From contig JAEZDF010000111.1 in assembly GCA_023429685.1 (NCBI GenBank), positions 1 to 33,989 of the forward strand: a stretch of 33,989 bases of DNA, in the 5' to 3' direction. Under the pieces are notes generated by a model, which saw only the letters and a list, made by a program, of their open reading frames with translations, searched no databases and was not told the DNA's origin. Below, one piece after another: positions 1 through 8,055 of this stretch. Position 1 is the first letter of the stretch. Each line of letters starts with the position of its first letter. The DNA comes from Bacillota bacterium. GTDB lineage: Bacteria; Bacillota; Clostridia; Oscillospirales; Ruminococcaceae. The position numbers were made by a program, and so were the translations under genes.

Positions 1-127
1 TACAAAGAAGCTGTTTGACGAGATTGCGCCCAAGTACGCTGACCGCAACGGCGGCTACACGCGCATTATCAAGATAGGACCGCGCCGCGGAGATGCCGCC
101 GAGATGGCGATCATCGAGCTGGTATAA
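1..127 (+). CDS. rplQ: 50S ribosomal protein L17, 3' end (partial)
   Basis: Only the last 41 codons are in the window, reading in frame from base 2. The C-terminus contains the L17 signature in which a tyrosine-threonine-arginine segment is followed by ILE-rich and GPRRGDAAEMA residues and ends in IIELV. L17 is a structural protein of the large ribosomal subunit and normally closes the alpha operon (rpsM-rpsK-rpsD-rpoA-rplQ), which fits the terminator placed about 20 bases after the stop. Its last 29 bases recur exactly at 842-870. Confidence 0.93.
   Translation, partial: TKKLFDEIAPKYADRNGGYTRIIKIGPRRGDAAEMAIIELV
99..127 (+). repeat. 29-bp direct repeat, copy 1 (rplQ 3' end)
   Basis: Positions 99-127 (CCGAGATGGCG...GGTATAA) are identical to 842-870. 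This copy is the authentic coding end of rplQ. Similarity continues less exactly into the following hairpins, which share the pattern GGAAGC-R-TCC in the left arm. Confidence 0.95.
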
Positions 128-146
128 GACTTAATTGCAATACGAT

Positions 147-182
147 AAAAAGGAAGCGTCCCGTAGTGGGCGCTTCCTTTTT
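147..182 (+). terminator. rho-independent terminator after rplQ
   Basis: Twelve A/G-rich bases (147-158) pair with 171-182, with CCC/GGG pairs further in around one bulged T. The right arm runs into a T tract. It lies 20 bases behind the rplQ stop. Confidence 0.85.
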
Positions 183-317
183 GTTAATAAGAATAGAATA
201 TGTAGGTTATTTTTCATGTTAACCACCTCATTCAATAAAATAAGCATATAAATTATTCAGCAAAACAATAACATATAATATAAAATAATACATTTATATT
301 ACATGATAAGTAATATA

Positions 318-349
318 TTGATAAGTTTATGGAGCTCTGATATTATAAT
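318..349 (+). promoter_or_regulatory. sigma-A type promoter for the small membrane protein gene
   Basis: TTGATA (318-323), a 17-base spacer, then TATTAT (341-346). An overlapping TATAAT lies at 344-349. It sits about 60 bases before the ATG at 405 in a strongly AT-rich stretch, so some of the match could be compositional. Confidence 0.5.
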
Positions 350-404
350 GTTGAAATAAGTAAAAATATGTTTATGTAAGTTGATTAAGAAAGGTACTAA
401 TAAG

Positions 405-797
405 ATGAAAATAAACCGATATTCAAAAGTGATAGTCGGAGTATCCATTGTTTTGCTTGTTGTTATTTTTCTGTTTTTCGGCATTCGCGCGGTCAATCCC
501 GATAACAGGGCACATTTTACTTTCGGCTATGTGGGGGAGCGGCAATTTCTTTTGCCCCGCACAAAGGTGGCGCGGATGGCTTCCACTATTGACCATACCG
601 CGATTCGGGCAATGTACGATAAAGCGCTGGATACCGGCGCGTTAATGTTCCGCGTAAGCGAGCGCGACCTCGCCGAATGGACAGTCGCCTCCTTTGAGGA
701 TAGCGCGGAGCGTAACGAGATGATTGCGGATTATGAGAAAAAGGCGGTTTCTGCCGAGTATACGCTGCTTGGTTCTATTACCGTATCGGCAAGATAG
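405..797 (+). CDS. small single-pass membrane-anchored protein, unknown function
   Basis: The product is 130 residues. I chose the ATG at 405 because a GAAAGG motif lies 11 bases upstream and the protein then begins with a short basic segment (KINRYSK) followed by a hydrophobic helix at about residues 9-28. This would be an uncleaved anchor or a signal peptide. The remaining roughly 100 residues are soluble and charged, presumably outside the cell. I do not recognise the family. The gene lies in the segment flanked by the duplicated rplQ end, with its own promoter, so it looks like recently arrived or rearranged DNA. An alternative TTG start at 381 would add eight residues but has poorer ribosome binding site spacing. 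Confidence 0.6.
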   Translation: MKINRYSKVIVGVSIVLLVVIFLFFGIRAVNPDNRAHFTFGYVGERQFLLPRTKVARMASTIDHTAIRAMYDKALDTGALMFRVSERDLAEWTVASFEDSAERNEMIADYEKKAVSAEYTLLGSITVSAR

Positions 798-841
798 CGA
801 TTCATATACCGTTAAATAGGACATATGCATATAGTGTTCCA

Positions 842-870
842 CCGAGATGGCGATCATCGAGCTGGTATAA
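842..870 (+). repeat. 29-bp direct repeat, copy 2 (ectopic rplQ 3' end)
   Basis: Exact copy of 99-127, including the rplQ stop codon, but with no open L17 reading frame before it: upstream is the 3' flank of the small membrane protein gene. It is followed at 892 by a second terminator resembling the one after rplQ. Confidence 0.95.
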
Positions 871-891
871 ACATCAAGTAGCACAATTTAT

Positions 892-926
892 AAAGGGAAG
901 CATCCGGTTTGGAAGCTTCCCTTTTT
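892..926 (+). terminator. rho-independent terminator (second, rplQ-like)
   Basis: AAAGGGAAGC (892-901) pairs with GCTTCCCTTT (915-924), with TCC/GGA pairs further in. A T tract follows. It would end transcription of the small membrane protein gene. Its sequence resembles the rplQ terminator at 147-182, consistent with duplication and divergence. Confidence 0.8.
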
Positions 927-979
927 GTTTCCCTTTTTAGCGTGGCAGTGCATGCCCTCTGATAATTTGCATGTGGGGG

Positions 980-1012
980 TTTCAGGGTATTTTCAGAATG
1001 ATGCGATACAAT
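980..1012 (+). promoter_or_regulatory. candidate OmpR-type operator and promoter of the two-component operon
   Basis: TTTCAG occurs at 980-985 and again at 991-996, an 11-base start-to-start distance. OmpR/PhoB-family regulators typically bind such tandem direct repeats. A TACAAT -10-like hexamer lies at 1007-1012, and no good -35 box is present where one should be. That pattern is typical of an activator-dependent promoter. Autoregulation by the response regulator encoded downstream is inferred. The transcript leader would be about 115 bases. Confidence 0.45.
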
Positions 1013-1133
1013 AATTGCGAAAGAAGATAAACCGTTTTATAATGAAATTGCCCACACAAGTTGGGGTTATACGACACAGAGGTTAAAGATAATGGGCTAT
1101 ATACGATTGCTTATGGGTTAGGGGGCGCGGGCG

Positions 1134-1811
1134 TTGCGCGTGCTGATAGTTGAGGATGAAAAAAGGCTTGCCGAGGCTCTCACCGAGATTATGCGGGAGC
1201 AGCACTACGTTGTAGACGCGGTTTTCGACGGAGAGGACGGGCTTGCCTATGCGCTGAGTGTGCAGTATGACGTAATCGTGCTCGATGTGATGCTGCCGGG
1301 GCGAAACGGATTTGACATGGTGCGCGCGCTGCGCGCAAACAAGGTAGCCACCCCGGTACTGCTACTAACCGCGCGGGACGAACTGACCGACAAGGTGACG
1401 GGGCTTGATTGCGGCGCGGACGACTACATGACAAAGCCGTTTGTGCCCGAGGAGCTACTTGCAAGAATTCGCGCGCTTGCCCGCCGTCAGGGGGACGTGG
1501 TGCTTGAGGAGCTAAAATACCACGACCTGACGCTTAGCGTCTCCACCCGAACGCTATCCTGCGGGCAAAAGAGCGTACGCCTAGGATTTAAGGAGTTTGA
1601 GGTTTTGCACCTGCTTATGGCAAACACCGGCATCATCCTTTCCAAGGAGGATTTGATAAATAAGGTATGGGGCGCCGAAAGCGAGGCGGAGGACAACAAC
1701 GTGGAGGCATACATCTCGTTTTTACGAAAAAAACTCAGCTTTCTAAACGCGCGGGTACAGATTAACACCGTGCGTAAGGTGGGGTACCGACTGGATATCG
1801 ACGAGGAGTGA
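1134..1811 (+). CDS. OmpR/PhoB-family response regulator
   Basis: This cytoplasmic transcription factor (225 residues, usual size) is switched by phosphorylation. Receiver domain: residues 1-115, with acidic residues near 7-9 (VEDE), phospho-acceptor D51 in VLDVMLPG, T79, and K101 in DDYMTKPF. A C-terminal winged helix (about 125-222) ends in the typical TVRKVGYRL strand-turn-strand. The start is TTG at 1134 behind a G-rich AGGGGG. The kinase gene follows after 39 bases, so the two form one operon, and the kinase is the presumed phosphodonor. The signal and regulon cannot be read from the sequence. Tandem TTTCAG repeats upstream suggest autoregulation. Confidence 0.92.
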   Translation: MRVLIVEDEKRLAEALTEIMREQHYVVDAVFDGEDGLAYALSVQYDVIVLDVMLPGRNGFDMVRALRANKVATPVLLLTARDELTDKVTGLDCGADDYMTKPFVPEELLARIRALARRQGDVVLEELKYHDLTLSVSTRTLSCGQKSVRLGFKEFEVLHLLMANTGIILSKEDLINKVWGAESEAEDNNVEAYISFLRKKLSFLNARVQINTVRKVGYRLDIDEE

Positions 1812-1850
1812 TGGGGACTGAAAACGACGAATAAACCAGAGGGAGACGGG

Positions 1851-3089
1851 ATGCTTGCACGGCTGCGACGGCAGTTTATCATCATCTGCATGTCGTTTGT
1901 CAGCGTCGTGCTGCTTATCGTGTTTGCCCTGCTCGGCGGCTCCACCTACCAGCGCCTCGTGCGCGAGAGCGAGATGGCAATGCGGCAGATTTTGTCGCGC
2001 GACATCGCGCATATGCCACCGAAGTTTGAGATTGGCGGCAGGGGTCCTGAGAAACGAGCGTTTTTCACTGTGCCGGTGTTCTGCGTGACGATTGGTGCAG
2101 ACGGGGTAGTACAGTCGCGTACGGGCGAATACGTGGAGGTGTCGGACGAGCTTACGGAGCAAGCGGTAATCGAGGCGCAGCAGAGCCAAAAGCGCGAGGG
2201 GGTATTGCAGGGGCTGGGGTTGCGCTTTATGACCGAGCAGACACCCGACGGCATGAAATACGCCTTTGCGGATATGTCAAGCGAGCGCAGCGCGATGGCA
2301 AACTTTCTTCTGACCGCGCTGTTGGTCGGGCTATTAGGGCTTAGCGCCTTCTTTTTGGCGAGCCTGTTCCTTGCAAGCTGGGCACTTCGCCCCGTACAAA
2401 GAGCGTGGCAGCGGCAGCGGCAGTTTGTGGCAGACGCGTCGCACGAGCTGAGAACACCGCTTACCGTTATCCTAGCTAACATGGGGATTCTGCTTGCGCA
2501 TAAGCAGGACACGGTAGCAGAGCAGGCAAAATGGGTGGAGAACACCAAAGCAGAGGCCGACCGCATGAAGCAGCTGGTAGACGACCTACTGTTTCTTGCT
2601 AAGGCGGATGCCACAAGGCAGCCCGACGCGCATAAGGAGCTTGACCTGAGCGACACGGTGCTCAGCGCTGTGCTGCCGTTTGAATCCATCGCGTTTGAGG
2701 CGGGGATAACCCTAACCAGCAAGGTAACGCCGTCACTCACGGTAAGCGGCAGTGAAGGCGAGCTAAAGCAACTGGTCGCCATACTTCTTGACAACGCGTG
2801 CAAGTACGCGGGTGAAAAGGGGCGCGTTACGCTGATGCTGGAGCGCAGCGGCGACCACGCAAGGCTGTGTGTGAACAACACGGGCGACCCGATAGACCCC
2901 GTGCACCTGCCGCACCTGTTCGAGCGATTCTACCGCGTGGATGAGTCGCGCTACCGAAAGAACGACGGTTACGGGCTGGGGCTTTCTATCGCAAAACAAA
3001 TAGCGGATAACCATCGCGCGAGGATTACAGTGGAAAGTACAGACGGACTGGGCACGACGTTTACCGTGACACTTGCATTAATGCAATAG
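1851..3089 (+). CDS. membrane sensor histidine kinase
   Basis: This 412-residue orthodox kinase should sense an extracellular or membrane signal and phosphorylate the regulator encoded just upstream. It has a first membrane helix at about 10-30, an extracytoplasmic domain at about 31-150, and a second helix at about 151-178. The dimerisation/phosphoacceptor region follows, with H198 in DASHELRTP. The ATPase domain has the N box around N315 (LLDNACKYA), an F box (HLFERFYRVDES) and a G box (GYGLGLSIAKQ near 373-383). No clear HAMP domain is visible: helix 2 runs almost directly into the H box. The ATG at 1851 has GAGGGAG upstream. The gene ends before a hairpin terminator. Confidence 0.9.
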   Translation: MLARLRRQFIIICMSFVSVVLLIVFALLGGSTYQRLVRESEMAMRQILSRDIAHMPPKFEIGGRGPEKRAFFTVPVFCVTIGADGVVQSRTGEYVEVSDELTEQAVIEAQQSQKREGVLQGLGLRFMTEQTPDGMKYAFADMSSERSAMANFLLTALLVGLLGLSAFFLASLFLASWALRPVQRAWQRQRQFVADASHELRTPLTVILANMGILLAHKQDTVAEQAKWVENTKAEADRMKQLVDDLLFLAKADATRQPDAHKELDLSDTVLSAVLPFESIAFEAGITLTSKVTPSLTVSGSEGELKQLVAILLDNACKYAGEKGRVTLMLERSGDHARLCVNNTGDPIDPVHLPHLFERFYRVDESRYRKNDGYGLGLSIAKQIADNHRARITVESTDGLGTTFTVTLALMQ

Positions 3090-3097
3090 AGGTTTGA

Positions 3098-3127
3098 AAG
3101 GGCGGGGTGAAACACTCCGCCCTTATT
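3098..3127 (+). terminator. terminator after the two-component operon
   Basis: AAGGGCGG (3098-3105) pairs with CCGCCCTT (3117-3124), extended by a G-T wobble and two more pairs. The T tract is short (ATTGTT). It overlaps the start of the next promoter region. Confidence 0.7.
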
Positions 3128-3128
3128 G

Positions 3129-3157
3129 TTGACAGGTTAGTGAAACTGCGATACAAT
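3129..3157 (+). promoter_or_regulatory. sigma-A promoter of the lipoprotein gene
   Basis: A consensus TTGACA (3129-3134), exactly 17 bases, then TACAAT (3152-3157). The predicted start lies near 3164, giving a leader of about 90 bases before the ATG at 3257. Confidence 0.8.
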
Positions 3158-3256
3158 GACAGCACAACATATTACAAATATAGGATGATACAGGTGATTG
3201 CAAGGAGAAGAACGGGTAAAAGCTGCTTAATTGGCTTGTGAAAGTAGAGAGATGCT

Positions 3257-3901
3257 ATGCGGATGAAACGGAAATGCTCAGCGTTAAAGTGGATGACCTT
3301 ATTATGCCTCGCAATATTTTTGCTCGCCTGTTCACATGAGATAACTAATGAATCATCTCTCCTTGAGAGCATAATTGACAATTACTCAACAAGTTCTTCT
3401 TCAATAGAGACCATAGACAACCAGTATGCCAGCCAATCAAAGATTTCAAGTCAAAAGCAGAATGAAGCTCACTCGGAAAGTAGCGATAAAGCGACAGAGA
3501 CAAGCATACCCATTGAGGGCAGCTCTTCTTTATCAAGTTCCCGTTATGATATAAACTCACAGCAGTCAAGCAATCAGAAACCCAGTGTGTCAATCACTGT
3601 GAAGAAAAACAATCTGATTGCCGCGAAGGAGAAAGTGATAACTGACCAATTTGAAATTCAGAGCATTCTCGCGTTTGTCGAGCGGATGTTTGAAAGCACT
3701 TTCACCGGACCACCGCCCACAGGAGGAGAGATTATGACCGTGCTCGTGACGAAAGACGGTGTTACCGAGGAGTATTCTTTCCTTGAGGATGAGGTGGACG
3801 GATATGGCTTGGCAAAGAACTATCAACATCCTGATGTAAAAACAGTCTGGTTCTTTGCCGATGCCGAGGCGTTTATGTATCTTTCGGGGCTGCTTTCGTA
3901 A
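3257..3901 (+). CDS. Ser-rich surface lipoprotein, unknown function
   Basis: The product is 214 residues. It has a type II signal peptide: basic start, hydrophobic stretch at about 11-24, and lipobox FLLAC with the lipidated C25. Residues about 30-115 form a low-complexity linker rich in Ser, Gln and Asn, typical of a spacer holding a domain away from the membrane. The C-terminal hundred residues look folded (an ITVKKN-type strand, then VLVTKDGVTEEYSF and a final aromatic segment). I do not recognise the family. AGAGAG lies just before the ATG. The gene is monocistronic between its own consensus promoter and a strong terminator. It could belong to the regulon of the adjacent two-component system, but nothing in the sequence shows that. 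Confidence 0.75.
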   Translation: MRMKRKCSALKWMTLLCLAIFLLACSHEITNESSLLESIIDNYSTSSSSIETIDNQYASQSKISSQKQNEAHSESSDKATETSIPIEGSSSLSSSRYDINSQQSSNQKPSVSITVKKNNLIAAKEKVITDQFEIQSILAFVERMFESTFTGPPPTGGEIMTVLVTKDGVTEEYSFLEDEVDGYGLAKNYQHPDVKTVWFFADAEAFMYLSGLLS

Positions 3902-3919
3902 GCAGTCCCTATTTTTGCG

Positions 3920-3959
3920 CCCGTTTTTCCGAAGACAATTCGGGAAAACGGGTTTTTTT
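3920..3959 (+). terminator. strong rho-independent terminator at the left edge of the phage block
   Basis: A 14-bp stem (3920-3933 with 3939-3952, one T-G wobble) with a five-base loop and seven Ts. It closes the lipoprotein gene and insulates the phage-like cluster, which begins about 90 bases on. I see no convincing promoter in 3960-4049. Confidence 0.9.
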
Positions 3960-4049
3960 CTTTGTGTTTTGGGCAAAACTATGCAACTTTTTGCTTTTTG
4001 GGGCGGGGTATTAACAGTAGCATGTGAAAAAGCAAAGGGGATAGAGGAT

Positions 4050-4550
4050 ATGGCGAGTACGCAAAAGCCGTTGTCAAAACGAGAAGAACAGTTTTGCTGG
4101 CAGTACGCAGCGACACAAAACGCACGGGAGGCAGCAATCCGCGCGGGGTACGGCGCGCTGTTTTCCGAACAGACCGCCGCGCGTCTGATGAAGAACGAGG
4201 CGGTGAAGGCAAGGCTGAACGCACTGTGCAAAGACCAAGAACAGCGGGCAAAGAGCGTGCGTGTGGGGCTTGAGCGTCTGGCGTTTGGCCCGATTGCGGA
4301 CGCGGTCACATTGTTGTGCGCGGAGGATGCTACATCGGTGGACATCCAGTCGCTTGATCTGTTCTGCGTCGCCGAGATTAAGCGCCCGAAGGGCGGCGGG
4401 TTTGAGATAAAGTTCTTTGACCGTCTCAAGGCGCTGGAGCGGCTGGCACTGATGGACGAAAAGACCGAGAGCGAGGGCGCGGCACCCTTTTACAGGGCGA
4501 TAGAGCAGGGCGTGCTTGCGATAAACGGGCAGGACGGCGACGACGACTAA
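4050..4550 (+). CDS. terS: phage terminase small subunit
   Basis: In phages this protein recognises the DNA to be packaged and recruits the large terminase. The product is 166 residues. The N-terminal helix-turn-helix has the family pattern: KREEQFCWQYAAT, then NAREAAIRAGYG, matching the Terminase_2 hallmark in which a residue pair N-A precedes AAIRAGY. I chose the ATG at 4050 because GATAGAGG lies just upstream and homology begins there. A longer reading frame back to 3855 overlaps the terminator and is not credible. It is the first gene of the cluster and the large subunit follows after 29 bases. Whether this cluster packages its own or host DNA depends on this protein and cannot be judged from sequence alone. 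Confidence 0.85.
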   Translation: MASTQKPLSKREEQFCWQYAATQNAREAAIRAGYGALFSEQTAARLMKNEAVKARLNALCKDQEQRAKSVRVGLERLAFGPIADAVTLLCAEDATSVDIQSLDLFCVAEIKRPKGGGFEIKFFDRLKALERLALMDEKTESEGAAPFYRAIEQGVLAINGQDGDDD

Positions 4551-4579
4551 TAAAAAGCGCAAAAAAGGGAGGTGAAGCG

Positions 4580-5833
4580 ATGGCTACTGAGTTTGTACCT
4601 TTTTCTCCGAAGCAACTGACCGCCCTTTCGTGGTGGAGCGGCAAAAGTCCGCATCGGCACAAGGACGCTGTCATCTGCGACGGTGCGGTGCGTAGCGGCA
4701 AGACGCTGTGCTTGTCCGTCTCGTTTGTGGCGTGGGCGTTCTATGCGCACTGCGACAGAGATTTTGCGCTGTGCGGCAAGACCGTGACATCATTGCGCCG
4801 CAACGTGGTAACGCCGCTGCTGGGCATTTTACAAGGGCTTGGCTTTGCGTGCAGCGAGCGGGTGAGCAAAAGCTATGTGGATATCTCGTATGCGGGGCGA
4901 AGCAATCGGTTTTACCTGTTCGGCGGGCGGGACGAATCGAGTGCCGCGCTGATACAGGGCATGACCCTTGCGGGGATACTGCTTGACGAGGTGGCGTTGA
5001 TGCCACGTTCGTTTGTGGAGCAGGCGCTTGCTCGGTGCTCGGTAAAGGGCTCGAAGTACTTTTTTAACTGCAACCCCGAGCACCCCCACCACTGGTTTTA
5101 CACCGAGTGGATTAAAAAGGCGCGGCAAAAGAACGCGCTGCATCTGCACTTTGAGATGACCGATAACCCCTCGCTTTCGCCCGAGATTTTGGCGCGGTAC
5201 CAGGCGCTGTACTCCGGCGTGTTTTACGAGCGGTTTGTAAAGGGACGCTGGGTGGTTGCCCAAGGTCTTGTTTACCCGATGTTTTCGGAGCAGGAGCATG
5301 TTTGCATAGCAAAAGAGCAGTACGCGCGGTATGTGATCTCGTGCGATTACGGCACAGTCAACCCGTCGTCGTTTGGGCTTTGGGGCTTTGATGGCACGGC
5401 ATGGCACCGCTTGCGTGAGTATTACTTTGACTCGCGGCGAGAGGGCTTTCAAAAAACCGATGAGGAGCACTATGCGGCGTTAGAGGAACTGGCGGGCGCG
5501 CTGCCCGTAGAGGCGGTGGTTGTCGACCCATCCGCTGCTAGCTTTATCTTGACCATCCGCCGACACGGCAGGTTTTGCGTTACCAAGGCAAAGAACGACG
5601 TTGCAAACGGCATACGCCGCGTAAGCGAGGCACTGCGCACCAAAACGCTGTTGTTTGACCCGTGCTGCAAAGACAGCATCCGTGAGTTTGCGCTGTACGC
5701 GTGGGAGCAGGACGGTATACGCGACCTGCCGGTGAAGGAGTACGACCACGCGATGGACGACATCCGCTACTTTGTGGCGACGGTGCTCGAGGACGAGGGC
5801 GACGGCTTTTTTGTGATGAGCGCCGACCGATAA
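4580..5833 (+). CDS. terL: phage terminase large subunit, PBSX-type
   Basis: This is the ATP-driven packaging motor and DNA-cutting nuclease (417 residues, usual length for the PBSX/Terminase_3 group). The ATPase domain has Walker A GAVRSGKT at 35-42, Walker B ILLDE at 133-137, and a coupling NCNPEHPHHWF segment at about 163-173. The nuclease domain has the expected acidic triad region: D256 in SCDYG, D316 in VVDPS, and D393/D394 in HAMDDIRYF. All key residues are present, so the enzyme appears active. GGGAGGTGAAGCG precedes the ATG. A working-looking terminase argues against a simple headless tailocin. Confidence 0.93.
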   Translation: MATEFVPFSPKQLTALSWWSGKSPHRHKDAVICDGAVRSGKTLCLSVSFVAWAFYAHCDRDFALCGKTVTSLRRNVVTPLLGILQGLGFACSERVSKSYVDISYAGRSNRFYLFGGRDESSAALIQGMTLAGILLDEVALMPRSFVEQALARCSVKGSKYFFNCNPEHPHHWFYTEWIKKARQKNALHLHFEMTDNPSLSPEILARYQALYSGVFYERFVKGRWVVAQGLVYPMFSEQEHVCIAKEQYARYVISCDYGTVNPSSFGLWGFDGTAWHRLREYYFDSRREGFQKTDEEHYAALEELAGALPVEAVVVDPSAASFILTIRRHGRFCVTKAKNDVANGIRRVSEALRTKTLLFDPCCKDSIREFALYAWEQDGIRDLPVKEYDHAMDDIRYFVATVLEDEGDGFFVMSADR

Positions 5834-5906
5834 TTGGGCGGGACAAGGGGAGGTGACGGGTCTGTCGAATTGCAATAAAAATAGAAACGGAAAGGGGGAA
5901 TAGCGT

Positions 5907-7049
5907 ATGGGGCTGTTTCGCAAAAAGGGGGAGCAGGCGGCAGTGGCCCAGACGGTGCGGGAGAGTGCATCCCCGTTTGGAATACTCGCTGGGGACGTTG
6001 CGCTGCACACCCAGGAAAACGCGCTGTATGACGCAATACGCGAGGCGGTGCCAATCGTGGATGCCGCAATTGCGAAGATTGTTCGCCTAACCGGCTCGTT
6101 TGTGCCGGACTGTGGAAACGCACGGGCAGACAAGGCACTCACCGAGCTGTTTGAGACGGTTGCCATCGCAGGGGGCGGTGCGGGCATCGACGCGTTTGTG
6201 TGGCAGCATCTCGACTCGCTGTTGTGCTACGGCAACGCGGTGGGCGAAATGGTGCTTGACTATCAGAAAAAACGGATTGCCCTGCTCTATAACGCGCCGC
6301 TTCGTGGCCTTGAGATACGCCAAAACCAAAGGACACTGGCTAGTGAGATCTGCGTAACAAGGGGTACCCAAAGCACACCCGTACCGCGACCGGAGCTTGT
6401 GCTGCACACTGCACTAAGCCCGCGCTGCGGGGAGGTAAAGGGGGTATCACTGCTGCGGGGGCTGCCGTTTGTGTGCTCGGTGCTGCTGAAAATCTACCAG
6501 AGCATCGGGCAGAACTTTGAGCGCATGGGCAACCTGCGCTTTGCCGTTACCTACCGCCCCGGCGAGGGCGCGCCGGACAAGGCGTATGCCAAGGAACGCG
6601 CAATGCAGATTGCGCGGGAGTGGAGCGCGTCGATGAACGGCGACAGCGGCAGAGTGCGCGACTTCATTGCAGTGGGGGATGTGGACATCAAGGTGATAGG
6701 GGCGGACAATCAGGTGCTCGATTCTCAGGTGCCGGTGCGCCAGATGCTGGAGCAGATTGTGGCAAAAACCGGGCTGCCGCCCTTTTTGCTGGGGCTTAGC
6801 TGGTCGAGCACCGAGCGCATGAGCGCGCAGCAGGCAGACCTGCTCACAAGTGAGCTGGAGTATTATCGCAGGCTGGTTACGCCCGCCATTCTACGCATTG
6901 CGGGGCTACATCTGCGGCTGTGCGGTATCTATTGCACGCCGCGCATCCAGTGGCAGGACATCAACCTGCAGGACGCGGTGGAGCTTGCAAGGGCAAGGCT
7001 GTACAACGCGCAGGCAGACAGACTGCAGAAGGAGGACGATACACGATGA
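5907..7049 (+). CDS. phage portal protein
   Basis: The portal forms the dodecameric ring at one capsid vertex through which DNA enters and where the tail joins. The product is 380 residues, short for portals, which often exceed 400. Supporting features are position between terminase and head protease, an N-terminal LFRKKGEQ start, a central helical stem region (LLKIYQSIGQNFERMGN near 195-210), and the late TGLPPFLLGL...STERMSAQQ segment typical of portals, where a hydrophobic-proline motif precedes long helices. AAAGGGGGA precedes the ATG. The stop overlaps the start of the next gene in ATGA, indicating translational coupling. Confidence 0.85.
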   Translation: MGLFRKKGEQAAVAQTVRESASPFGILAGDVALHTQENALYDAIREAVPIVDAAIAKIVRLTGSFVPDCGNARADKALTELFETVAIAGGGAGIDAFVWQHLDSLLCYGNAVGEMVLDYQKKRIALLYNAPLRGLEIRQNQRTLASEICVTRGTQSTPVPRPELVLHTALSPRCGEVKGVSLLRGLPFVCSVLLKIYQSIGQNFERMGNLRFAVTYRPGEGAPDKAYAKERAMQIAREWSASMNGDSGRVRDFIAVGDVDIKVIGADNQVLDSQVPVRQMLEQIVAKTGLPPFLLGLSWSSTERMSAQQADLLTSELEYYRRLVTPAILRIAGLHLRLCGIYCTPRIQWQDINLQDAVELARARLYNAQADRLQKEDDTR

Positions 7050-8029
7050 CAAACCAAGGGGCACACATTGTGAAAAACGCGGCACAGACGACAAAGGGGG
7101 CAAGCTGCGACGCAGCCGAGCTTGCGCTGATTAACGCCCACGCCATAAAGGAGCTGACGGCGGACGAGGTGTTTGTGTTTTCGGTTACGTTGTGCGACAA
7201 CGAGGTAGACCGCGACGGAGAGCGGTTTGACATCCCGACGCTGCATGCGCTTGCGCCGCTGTTCACCGGCAAAAGTGGGGTGTTTGACCACAACGCCACG
7301 GCAAAAAACCAGACGGCGCGCATCTTTGCGTGCGAGGTTAATTGCGACGACGGGCGGGTAACCACCGCGGGTGAACGGTACCACAGCCTAAAAGCGCGAG
7401 CGTATATGCTCCGCGGGGAAAAAACGCAGTCGCTGATCTCAGAAATCGAGGCAGGGATTATAAAAGAGGTGAGCGTCGGGTGCGCGGTAAAGCAGGTGTT
7501 GTGCTCGGTGTGCGGGTGCGATGTAAGGCGAAGCCCGTGCGAGCATAGAACGGGGGAGAATACCCCAAATGGTGGCGTGTGCCACCGCATACTCAGCGGG
7601 GCGCTGGACGCGTACGAGTGGTCGTTTGTAGCAGTACCCGCCCAGACCGCCGCAGGGGTGACCAAGGCGATGGGTAGAGGGGAAAGCAATATCGAAAGTA
7701 TCCTTAAAAGACTTGGCGGCGAGCCGATTGGCTGCGAGGAGGGCGAGCGGCTACGCGGTTACATTCAAACAATTGTAGAGCTTGCCGCCTGCGGCAGGGC
7801 ATACCGCGAGGAATTAGAGGACGAGGTGGTGCGCCTGATGTACGCAAAGAACGCAAAGGCGGACTGCGCGGTGCTCAAGGCGGCGGTGCAGGGGATATCG
7901 GTTGCCGCCCTGCGTGAGCTGCGAGCACTATTTGTGTGCGGGCAGGAGAACTACCTAGCGGCAGCATCCCAGCTGTACACGGAGGAAAAAACGGCAAAAG
8001 AGGGCGCAAACACCGAGTTTAGAATATAG
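7046..8029 (+). CDS. phage head maturation protease with C-terminal scaffold-like region
   Basis: Product of 327 residues. It probably cleaves the scaffold and shell during head assembly (XkdF/S78-like, HK97-type fold). Likely catalytic residues are H82 in VFDHN and S143 in IKEVSVGCA, followed by the usual DAYEWSFVAVPAQ strand at about 188-200. Between them is a cysteine cluster (C153, C156, C158, C165, H167, plus C179/H180) that could bind zinc. The last 120 residues are helical and charged, consistent with a fused scaffold, and no separate scaffold gene is present. The start at 7046 has AAGGAGG upstream and overlaps the portal stop. Confidence 0.75.
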   Translation: MTNQGAHIVKNAAQTTKGASCDAAELALINAHAIKELTADEVFVFSVTLCDNEVDRDGERFDIPTLHALAPLFTGKSGVFDHNATAKNQTARIFACEVNCDDGRVTTAGERYHSLKARAYMLRGEKTQSLISEIEAGIIKEVSVGCAVKQVLCSVCGCDVRRSPCEHRTGENTPNGGVCHRILSGALDAYEWSFVAVPAQTAAGVTKAMGRGESNIESILKRLGGEPIGCEEGERLRGYIQTIVELAACGRAYREELEDEVVRLMYAKNAKADCAVLKAAVQGISVAALRELRALFVCGQENYLAAASQLYTEEKTAKEGANTEFRI

Positions 8030-8055
8030 AATTTGGAAAGGCAGGTAGTGTGGGT

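Noticed and set aside
1946..2881. 311-codon minus-strand frame opposite the histidine kinase
   Set aside because: The kinase motifs on the plus strand are all intact; the antisense frame is a Ser-rich shadow.
3390..3412. Third copy of the CTTCAATAGAG part of the cheW leader repeat in the lipoprotein gene
   Set aside because: Only about ten bases match and they encode part of the Ser-rich linker; likely chance.
3960..4049. Promoter for the phage block
   Set aside because: TTGCTT and TATTAA are present but only 12 bases apart; no acceptable pair of boxes was seen.
3590..4429. 279-codon minus-strand frame across the terminator and small terminase gene
   Set aside because: It runs through a strong terminator and opposes a gene with a clear family motif.
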